A stretch of DNA of 64,000 bases, from NCBI GenBank assembly GCA_015680685.1, contig MNCI01006577.1, forward strand, positions 5,358 to 69,357. The letters run 5' to 3'. This document shows, in pieces, positions 55,483-64,000 of this stretch (the first letter of the stretch is position 1; each line of letters opens with the position of its first letter). A program made the translations under genes and the position numbers. The notes beneath the pieces are model-generated. The model saw nothing but the letters and a program-made list of their open reading frames with translations, ran no database searches and was not told the origin of the DNA. This stretch comes from Gnetum montanum (Eukaryota > Streptophyta > Gnetopsida > Gnetales > Gnetaceae).

Positions 55483-56426
55483 TGATGAGTCATCAGTTAG
55501 TTGGCTAGGATATTGTTGATGCTATATTGCATCTATTTGACAAAAAGTCAATTTTTGTCCATCAATGATATTGTAACTATGATATTGTATCTACAATGTT
55601 GCATATTCAATGTCATAGCACAAACTATGTCATTGTAGATCTGATATTGCAAGATGCATGCATACCTATAAATATAGCACTTAGGCACACAATCCAAAGA
55701 GCTTTCATTCCACCCTTAGGTAGATTCTTATGGTTTCGTTTCATAGTTTTAGCGATAGAGTGAATGCTTGCAGTGTGGTGTTAAGCAGTTTTATAGAATC
55801 TTTATTCGAGTGAAGTGTACTTGGGCACAATTCCTATCCAAAAATAAAGATCAAGATTACTTTTCATCATTGCAGCATCCACTTAGTCTTACTGTTTTAC
55901 TTAGCATAGTTTCTATTGTTTTCTTAGTTTAATCATTTACATCTTCAAGTACTTTACTTTCTTGTTCATTAGTAAAGCAAAATGAGTACGACTGGTTTCA
56001 AGCATTTAAGTGTAATCATTTGGTAATCCTAGTAGTGTTATTACCTAGTAGCATAACACTTGGTAACCTAGTAACAATTACATAAGTCCAAGACATGTAT
56101 GGTAAGCCAGAACTGGATGCTCATCACTCTAGGCTAGAGTAGATTAACATTACTGTCATTACTTATACTTAGGACTAAATTTTATTTCCAATTATGTTTA
56201 TCGCTAAGAGTAATTAGGGCTTAACAACATCAATTATCATATGCCTCACTTTGGACTGAACTATACGTGACAAAGCTACCACTAGTCCAAGTGGGAAAAT
56301 AGCGTCTTGCTATCATTGCTTAATAAGCTAGATGCCACAACTAGTCCCATCCATTGAATTTGACCAAATTGTGCATGAACACTTGTGATTCGTATGGTTG
56401 GGCGTAGGAATACCTACCGCTCATCA
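55483..56426 (+). repeat. 5' LTR of the E3 sister copy (E3')
   Basis: 944 bp, TGATGAGTCATC... to ...CGCTCATCA. TATA box TATAAATA at 55667-55674. Uninterrupted at the position where E4 sits in E3 (near 55970). Confidence 0.85.
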
Positions 56427-56427
56427 C

Positions 56428-56445
56428 TGATGTTGTTGTTGAGAA
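56428..56445 (+). promoter_or_regulatory. E3' primer-binding site, degenerate
   Basis: TGATGTTGTTGTTGAGAA, recognisable only by position and by comparison with the other tRNA-Asp-type sites. Confidence 0.6.
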
Positions 56446-56560
56446 TGGTGCTAGCTATTTAGATTAGTTATATTATACACAATCGTTGTAAACATATTAA
56501 CAATCTATCTTATAGAAAACATTAATATTTTAAGTCATACACATTATCAAATGAAATCAT

Positions 56561-58458
56561 GTCTTCTTTAAGTAGGACCAAGAATGCATCACATGATGAA
56601 AACACTCTTAGGAGAAACAATAGGATATATACTTAAGAAAATTGAAGTGAACAAACTCAAGTAGGGGTTTCATATGTTCATTTCAACCCTTACTACATAG
56701 AATGACTACATTTTGCTAGTGCAAATAATCCTAGAGAATATGAAGAAAGTCCTAGGACAAGGAGGGCCTCAAGGCCTAGGACCTTCTCCAAACCTAGAAG
56801 AGATACATCAAGGGACCAAAGGGGAAAATATAGTATCCATGGAAATTCTCCTAGTTCACCATCTTTCTCTTTCTCTTCCATGTGTAGTTTTGACGAGGAT
56901 GAATGAAGGTATAGAAATAGGGATCAAGGTGAAGATAGAAGTAGAAATAGATGAGATCATCAAAGTGAGAATAGACAAGATTATCATAATCAGACCAATA
57001 GAAATAAAAATCATCACCATGACATTTTTGATGATGATGAACCCTTGTTGGCTATTAGGAGCATGACACAAATAAAGAAGGTAGTTAGAATACCCCATAA
57101 GCATCAAAGGGAAAGTCACATTAAAAGGCTTGATATGAATAACATCCCTAAATTTGTGGGAGGCTATAACTTTGATCCACAATAGCACTTACAAGACTTC
57201 CATAATGCCTGTGCCTTGTAGAACATCAAGAGTGAGTGGTAAAATCTTAAGCTCTTTCCTATGACACTAGTTGACAAAGCTGAAAGTTGGTATAGATCGT
57301 TAGAACTGGATTCAATCCATTGATTATCTACAATGCTAGAACTCTTCCAATGAGAAATATCAAACATGAATTCAATCCATTGATTATCTACAATGCAAGA
57401 GTGTCTAATCTAAGGAAATAGATCCAAGGATGGATGCAAGAAAAACATGAATCCTTGGATGTGGCCTTGGATAGATACTATTCACTACTACATAGATGTC
57501 CAAGCCTTGATTTCTCTCAAAAATATCATCTTTTCCACATCATAGATGGGCTTCGTAACAAAATGAGAGAGACCCTTGGGATTTATGCCCAAGGTTAATT
57601 GTCCAATTGAAAGCACATCAGATACAAAGGCTAATTGAGTGGGTGGCAAAAGAAGGAGAGTTATGTAAACTAGCAAATGTAGAGGAATATAACTAGGTTC
57701 CAACTCTTTAAATGAAGTGGATCCATATCTATGATGAGGAAAAAGAAGCAGCTCTTGATGAGGTGATTTTCCAACAAACCCTGCCAATACAAAAATCTAT
57801 CGCTAAGCTTGAGCTAAGGATAGATAAGATGTGGGAGTTGAAAAATGACAAAGTTACAACTTGTGTGAAAACCATAAAGGAGAGAGTAACATAACAAGAA
57901 TATACTAAGTAGATCAAGAAGAGGAAAAGGAACAAAGAAATGGGTAGGAACACTTATTGACAAAAGAAAAAATAGTTGTAGGAGAAGAGGTTGTAGACTC
58001 AACCATAGAAAAGGATGATGGATGTGACATTTGCCTATATGACCATTCAAAGGGCTATTGACCAGTCATGTTACATCTACATGAGTATTGAAATTTTTCT
58101 TTGAATCCCAAGTTCATACAAAAGCAAATGCCTAGGAAATTATCTTATTCACAAGGTAATTATAAATAGTCATACAACCAACCGTACTATCCTAGTGGGA
58201 CTTCTTACTAACCTCAACACTACTATCAAATGTAGTGGGAAAGCTCACAGTTGTGGGGGAGGCCATCATCAAACTAGCACTACCCTTACTACCAGCTGGA
58301 CTTGTATGGATATTATGTTCAAAAACTTGTTTCTCCAAATGATTCTACTACCTCTACCTTAAATCTATCACTCTCCCAAATATCATCAACCCATAGCATC
58401 CCTTGTGGAATCATCGTCTCAAACCTCTTATCCTTCGCAACCTCCTCAATATTTTCAA
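56561..58458 (+). pseudogene. gag: E3' gag, truncated
   Basis: Starts MSSLSRTKNASHDEN near 56561 and matches E3 gag along its length: linker SSPSFSFSSMCSFDEDE, RLDMNNIPKFVGGYNFDPQ, KLFPMTLVDKAESWYRSLEL, zinc-knuckle remnant CDICLYDHSKGY near 58027, and tail. Stops, frameshifts and a 58-bp local duplication near 57309-57395 (ttcaatccattgattatct twice). It ends at about 58458 where minus-strand E8 begins, so protease, 3' UTR and 3' LTR are gone. Confidence 0.85.
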
Positions 58459-59608
58459 ATCTTGCATTCTTGTAGGACTAGTGGTTTGGTATCTTTGTGC
58501 TTGTGAGAAGAAGAAGACATTTTGCAAAAGAAAATAAAATTATCAGTGTGCTTTTATAATTCTATGTATAGTGGGGATAATATTGACCTTTAGGTTCGTA
58601 CAACGATATTAATGGTATTCACTTAGACCTAAATAATGCACATTCCACAAACAAAGTCCCTAGCAATGGTGCCAATGATAAGTGGAGAGGTATCCCTATG
58701 TCCAACTATACAAATCACAAAGAATTTACACGCGATCTAGTCAAATTTCATGGACTTTATCATTTCTAGTGCACTAGTCCTTTAGGAAGTGAATCTTACC
58801 TTAAGATCAATTGTTGTCTTCCCAATTACAGTTGTGATGTACATGGTTAAGTGTAATCGAGGCATCCGATTTTTATCATTTTTTGTTTTATAGTTTGTGC
58901 TCAAAATGTAGATAAAATGAATTTGATTACTAATTTGAATTAACTAATTAACTAGCATTTAACTAATCCTAACATAAGCATTTGATCCTACTTTTCATAC
59001 ACATCTTGAACCCATGTATCCATTGCTGGGTGACTAAGTGCTACGCTACTGGGCGTACCAAGCAATAATGCTGTTGGGATTGCCAAGTGAATATGTGTTA
59101 TGCTCAAAGTGGTCATACTTATGTATGTAATCTATCTCACTTAATTTCCTCATTAACATAATAATTGGAAAATATTTAATAACTAATGTAAAATATTTAA
59201 TAAATAATTGAAAAAATTAAATGCACAAATGAAATAGCTAATCTATCCAAAGTGCTACAAGGTTTATTAGAAAGCTCATGTTTATTATCGCACACACTAT
59301 CGTGCTCAGGTACAACAATGCTTGAATAAAGATCTATACACTCAATGACTCCTACTGTAGGCACTTAAGGGAAAAATTTTAACTTTCAAATGAAAAAATT
59401 ACAAGAGCTTTGCTACAACTACAATCTCTAATTACCATAAATGTGGTTGCAAGTGCATAGTTATAACTGAAAACCAACATTGAGTCGATAAGGGCTCATC
59501 GACACATGGTAAGATGCATCGACTAGGCCTTGTCGATGAGGCCTAGTTGACAAGGTTGCATCGATGAGGCCTCATTGATGCAACCAGTTTAACATGACTC
59601 ATTACTCA
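58459..59608 (-). mobile_element. E8, 5' fragment of a minus-strand LTR element
   Basis: LTR 58676-59608, primer site 58657-58674 (minus TGGCACCATTGCTAGGGA), leader, and a gag start at 58524 (MSSSSHKHKDTKPLVLQE) that is cut after about 20 codons. U3 carries imperfect palindromes around AGGCCT at 59529-59554 and 59559-59580. Its LTR abuts block a' within about 10 bp. Confidence 0.8.
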
Positions 59609-59617
59609 GCTTAGCAT

Positions 59618-60210
59618 CCACCTATCCACAAAATTTTATAAGATCACTCAAAGAAAATGATAATTTAATGATGAAAAAAAATATCTCCAGAAATACAATA
59701 ATGACCATAGAAGTTTAAGATCACTTAGGAAAAGGATGGTTTAATGATGGAAAAAAATGTTTCCAAAAATGGAATATTGAAGATCAAGATTTAAATTTAA
59801 GATTTAAGGATATGAAAATAGGGATCAAACAAAAGGCATTGAAGTACATGGGGACAAGTATGTAGCATCCATAAAAAAATACCCACTTATTTATCTAATG
59901 ATATGCCTCAACACAATAAGGTGGTAATCATATGTACTTGTGTGGGATCTTACTATCTATTGATTGAAATAGGAAGATGGATTAATCTTCAAAGACAACA
60001 ATGCATCTACAGATTTTGTATACATGTAGTAGTGGAAGATGAAGAGCATAGAATCATCACTCGAAGCTACAGTGCTTATCTCGCTAAGTGGGATCTTGGG
60101 AGTTTGCTAGATGAGCACAAGTTTAACCCTCTTGAGTGGCTATGCCCAGGTGAAAACCCAAGTCTTCAACTTGAAAAACAAGCATCTTATCATCACTCTA
60201 ATTGACGATC
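59618..60210 (-). repeat. Inverted-duplication block a, right copy
   Basis: Reverse complement of 9885-10479. The open frame 59903-60205 within it is not conserved in the left copy and is probably not a gene. Confidence 0.85.
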
Positions 60211-60254
60211 CTTGATAAAACCAATTTTTTGACAACTATAATATTGGGTATCCA

Positions 60255-60318
60255 ATATTGGAGCTCCAATATCAGATACTCGATATTGGAGCCCAAGCTA
60301 CAACATCAGATATCTGAT
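60255..60318 (+). repeat. Perfect palindromes in E11 U3
   Basis: ATATTGGAGCTCCAATAT (60255-60272, 18 bp) and ATCAGATATCTGAT (60305-60318, 14 bp) are exact palindromes. They lie 22-85 bp upstream of the TATA box. Confidence 0.95.
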
Positions 60319-60339
60319 ATTACATGACACGTGCTTACC

Positions 60340-60347
60340 TATAAATA
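60340..60347 (+). promoter_or_regulatory. E11 LTR TATA box
   Basis: ccTATAAATAcgacacttagg, the same context as E3' and E5. Confidence 0.75.
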
Positions 60348-60591
60348 CGACACTTAGGTGCATGATCAATGACACAATTTCATCCATCCTTACTGAAACT
60401 CTTTTAGTTTGTTTCCATGAATTATGATTTAGTAATTAGAAGTGTGAATGCATGAAGTATAGTTTGAACTAGTGAACGACATCTTTATTTGAGCATTTTG
60501 TACTTGGGCACAAGTGTGACTAGAAATAAAGATCGAGCTATTTCATACTATTGCAGCACTCTCTTAATTTTACTATTTTACTTAGAATAAT

Positions 60592-61493
60592 TGATGAGTA
60601 GCAAGTATCCCTACGCTCAAGCATACAAATCACTAACCATTCACATGCGATCTGATTGAATTTCGTGGACTCTATGTTTTCCGGTACAGTAGTCTATAGG
60701 AAGTGAACTTGCCGTAATAGTCATTCATTATCTTCTCAATTACACTTGTGACATGCAAAGGTATGATTAAGTGTAATCAAGGTATATGAATTTTATTAAA
60801 TTTTCTATGTTTTATGTTATGGATGCTTAAAATAAAGGATTGAGGAAATGAAGTAATGCAATTGCTAACTTAATCTAACTAACTATACCTAACTAATCCT
60901 AACATAAGTATCTGGTCCCACTTGCCGTACACATCCTGAACATAGTTAGTGCCATTGGGTTACCAAACGTTAAGTGTTACTGGGATTACCAAGCATCAAG
61001 CGTTTACTCAAAGTGGTCGTACTTATGTGCTTAATTAATTTCTACTTAATCTAGCTTAGTTTAGCCTAATTGATTATTTAATTACTTAAAGCATTAAAGG
61101 AAACTGAATAAAACATGAAATGCATAAAATAAACAATTAATCTATTTCCAAGTGCCACAAGGTTTATTAAAAAGCTCATCTTTATTGCCGTTCACATTGC
61201 TATGCTCAGGTACATTAGTGCTTGAATAAAGATCCATACACTTTTTGACTCCTATTGCAAGCACTTAAAAAAATATTCTAACTCTCAAATGAAAAAACTA
61301 CAAGAGCATTGCTACAACTATGACAAGACTTCCCCATACACACAATGGGTGAGTGCATATTTATAGACTTTATTATGGAGCTATGTTGATGGGGCCTCAT
61401 AAACATAGTAAATGCTACATTGACATGACCCTATTAATGGGGCAACACCACATCGATGGGGGCCCATTGACACAACACTTTGATGCTTCATCA
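60592..61493 (-). mobile_element. E10, solo LTR with intact target-site duplication
   Basis: 902 bp, TGATGAGTAG...GCTTCATCA, flanked on both sides by ATAAT (60587-60591 and 61494-61498). Minus orientation with TATA box at plus 61358-61365. No internal region. This is the product expected from LTR-LTR recombination of an element that inserted into the E11 LTR. Confidence 0.92.
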
Positions 61494-62007
61494 ATAATGA
61501 TTACTATTTTCCTAGTTAAACATGTACTTTTTCATGCACTTTACTTTTACTATTGTTAAGCAAAATAAGTATGGCTGATCTCAAGCACTAAAGTGTAATT
61601 TCTTGGTAACCTAGTAGTGCTATCACTTCGTTTTCCTAGTAGCAGAGTACTTGGCAATCCCAGTAGTAGTTACACGAAGCCCAAGGTATGTATGGAAGGT
61701 CAAGACTGAATACTCATTACCATAGGTTAGAATATTGTTTACTATTTTTCTTAGACTTAGAAACTATTTTTACTTTACCATGTTTACTAGGAGTAACAAT
61801 GGACCCTACAACATCAGCTATCATACACTTCACCGTGAGTTAAACCATACTCATAGATTTTACTAGCTCACATGGGAAGATGATGATCATGAACTTAAAC
61901 CAATTACTAGCATAATCACATTGTCTCATTCACATATTATGATATGGTCACATGCGAACGCCTATGACTTGTATGACTGGGTATTGGATTACTTCACCAC
62001 TCATCAT

Positions 62008-62025
62008 TGGCACCATTGCCAAGGA
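62008..62025 (+). promoter_or_regulatory. E11 primer-binding site, tRNA-Asp type
   Basis: TGGCACCATTGCCAAGGA, one base after the TCATCA end of the LTR. Confidence 0.85.
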
Positions 62026-62139
62026 CTTGTCAATGTATGCTGAGTAATTGATTACATAAAGTTCATTGTACTTGAAACTCAAGGTTAAAATTCATAACTC
62101 TAACTAAGCACAATTAAAACAAATGTCTTAAACCATAAC

Positions 62140-64000
62140 ATGACTTCAAAAAGGATACAACATCACTTGCCAAGGAACTACAGAGAAGTAATGATAGAAT
62201 TAACAAAGAAGAAGATTGAAGTATGCTAATGCAAACAAGGATCTCATATGCTCATCACAATATTTACTATTCTAAGTTTACATTCATCTTTTATCAGGAT
62301 AGGTAATTCAGGTGGAGAGATCTCCAAGGGAACATAATCCTACCACCAAAAAATTTAGCAGCCATTATGCTCCAAACCACTCTCAAGGGGATGAAACTAA
62401 GTGAAGCACTTGGAGGGTATCATGAAACCAAATACATGACCCAACCATATGAACCCATTGACAAGCAGTTAAGGAAAGAAAATGTTATGGAAATAAGACA
62501 TGAACTAGATAAAGGAAAGATAGTTAATTGTACTATTGTCTTGGAGGAGTTTGATGGAGATGCATTCATTGTTAAACAACTCCACTGAAATCATGAGTTC
62601 TAGTCACAAACACCTATCATTCGATTAGAAGAAATTTCTAGGAATAAGTCACACTTTGAATTAGTAGAGACATTTAGGTAGAAGGCAAAAGACTCAAGGC
62701 ACAAGCAGGACTTAAGGCCAAGAATCCCTACTAGATCTCACAAAGAAGAACATTAGATTCATTATAGGAGGACAAGCTAACGTTGTTCTCCTACTGTCTC
62801 ATATGCATCCTCATAATCATCAGAAGACTTTGACAGAAGGAGGCAAAGGTATAGAAATCATGATAGGGAAGAGAGGAGAACTCATGACCATCATGATTGT
62901 CACTCAAGACATTCTAATTCAGAAGATGTAGAGTACAAAGGACACAAACATAGGGATCATAGAAATCATGAAAGGGATGAACATAGAAGGGGACACTACT
63001 ACAACCAAGCACATGAACCCGATTAAGATGATTAACCCCTGATGGCACCTTGAAGTGTGATTAACATGTAGGAAGCTGTACACATTCCAACTTGGCACAT
63101 GAGGGATAGTTGTATCAAATGGCTTGATATGAAAAACATGCCAAGATTTGAAGGTGGTTATAATGTTGATCCACAACACTACCTTTAAGCTTTCCATGAT
63201 GCCTACATCCTACAGAACATTGAAAGTGACTTGTAGAATTTAAAGTTGTTTCCAATAACACTTGTGAAAAAAGTAGAGAGCTCGTACCAATTACTTAAAC
63301 TTGAATTAATTAGAATATGGAGTACCATGCTAGATATCTTTGATGACAAGTACCAAACCTTCATATGGGTGTCTAAATTAAGAAAGAAAATCCAAGGATG
63401 GAAGCAATGGAGTCATGAAACCATTAATGTGTTAATGGGTAGATAATACTCATGACTGCATAAATGCCTAGGCCATGGATTCTCATAGAAGGAACAACTT
63501 AGGCACATTGTAAATGGGTTGTCAAACAAAACTAGGGAGACACTTGGGATTTATACCCAAGGTAGATTATCTAAAATGACTACCCATCACATCCAGAGAT
63601 TAATTAATTAAGTGGTGAAGGAAGAAGGTGAATTACGAAAGAGAGAATATATTGAGGAGTATAACCTAGATCCATCAATCAGAAAGAGAGATGTAAGGGT
63701 TTGTGGTATCTAGGTAGAGGAAACCTTGGATCAAGAAATTCAAAAGAAAATGCTATCAATACAAAAATCTATTGCCAATGTAGCAGCATAGGTAGCGAAG
63801 ATGTAGGACTTAGTTGATGAGAGATGTACAATAGCTTTAAGGATTATGGAAGAGAGAGTAGAGCAAGCCTTTGAAAAAGGAAAAGATAAGAAAAAGAAGA
63901 AAGATTTTGGATAAAAAGGCATAGTGGCTATAGTGGCTGAGTGGTCAAACACTAGCTTCATCAATGAGGAAGGATTAGCTGTTTGTTAGTATGAACATCC
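62140..64000 (+). pseudogene. gag: E11 gag, decayed, incomplete at window edge
   Basis: ATG 62140 (MTSKRIQHHLPRN). N-terminal domain near 62281-62588 (FTFIFYQDR, LQGNIILPPKNLAAIMLQTTL); Arg/His/Asp-rich linker; Retrotrans_gag core 63110-63450 (KNMPRFEGGYNVDPQHYL, KLFPITLVKKVESS, STMLDIFDDKYQTF); VVKEEGELRKREYIEEYNLD near 63620; Lys-rich helix; and the first part of the zinc-knuckle region (YEHP) at the last bases. Several stops. The longest open piece is 62367-62588. Confidence 0.8.

Larger units (their letters stand above)
60213..64000 (+). mobile_element. E11, plus-strand LTR element running off the window
   Basis: 5' LTR 60213-62006 interrupted by solo LTR E10, primer site, then gag to the edge. 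Without E10 and one target-site copy the LTR is about 890 bp. U3 palindromes at 60255-60272 and 60305-60318, TATA box at 60340-60347. Confidence 0.8.

Noticed and set aside
59903-60205. 100-codon ORF as a host gene
   Set aside because: It lies in duplication block a and the left copy does not keep the frame; no family resemblance.

Overview
The window looks like gene-poor, transposon-packed intergenic DNA from a large-genome seed plant. A gymnosperm, probably a conifer, is my best guess. This rests on (i) layer upon layer of old Ty3/gypsy LTR elements whose primer-binding sites match the tRNA-Asp type used by Athila/Tat elements, (ii) a degenerate Penelope-like element, a class that in plants is known chiefly from conifers (Dryad), and (iii) AT-rich decayed DNA with no intact host gene that I can recognise. 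There are no prokaryotic features. Names E1-E11 are my own labels for elements.

Layout. 1-1900: E1, minus-strand gag-protease running off the left edge; its protease frame is still open. 1906-9881: E2, an element with two LTRs but only gag-protease, whose U3 is an array of short palindromes. 9885-14180: non-coding. 14181-31591: E3, a minus-strand element without pol, split in its 5' LTR by E4. E4 (5' LTR partly in the N gap, to 31118) is the only element here with gag, protease, RT, RNase H and integrase, all decayed. 32168-34520: Penelope-like RT pseudogene. 37131-40071: multi-exon hAT transposase pseudogene with an N gap. 40263-42630: E7 (plus). 42631-46209: E6 (minus). 46210-51436: E5 (minus). 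51437-52352: E9, an LTR fragment (plus). 53098-58458: a second copy of the E3 locus, inverted. 58459-59608: E8 fragment (minus). 60213-64000: E11 (plus), with solo LTR E10 inside its LTR.

Two large-scale observations stand out. First, four blocks of the left half (9885-10479, 18930-20871, 31119-32167, 34521-35720) recur in reverse complement and collinear order in the right half (59618-60210, 56489-58458, 54862-55972, 53098-54796). This is an old inverted duplication, since modified by separate insertions and deletions. It gives a pre-insertion reference for E4 and for the Penelope-like element. Second, almost every LTR subfamily here has its own palindromic motif in U3, just upstream of the TATA box. 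The motif differs between subfamilies but the position is the same.

How the elements relate: E4 is pol-bearing, but its protease and integrase active sites are mutated. E3 and E5 share what looks like the same internal pol deletion, E6 is gag-only, and E2 is gag-protease only. The window therefore records a cohort of non-autonomous elements that must have been mobilised in trans.
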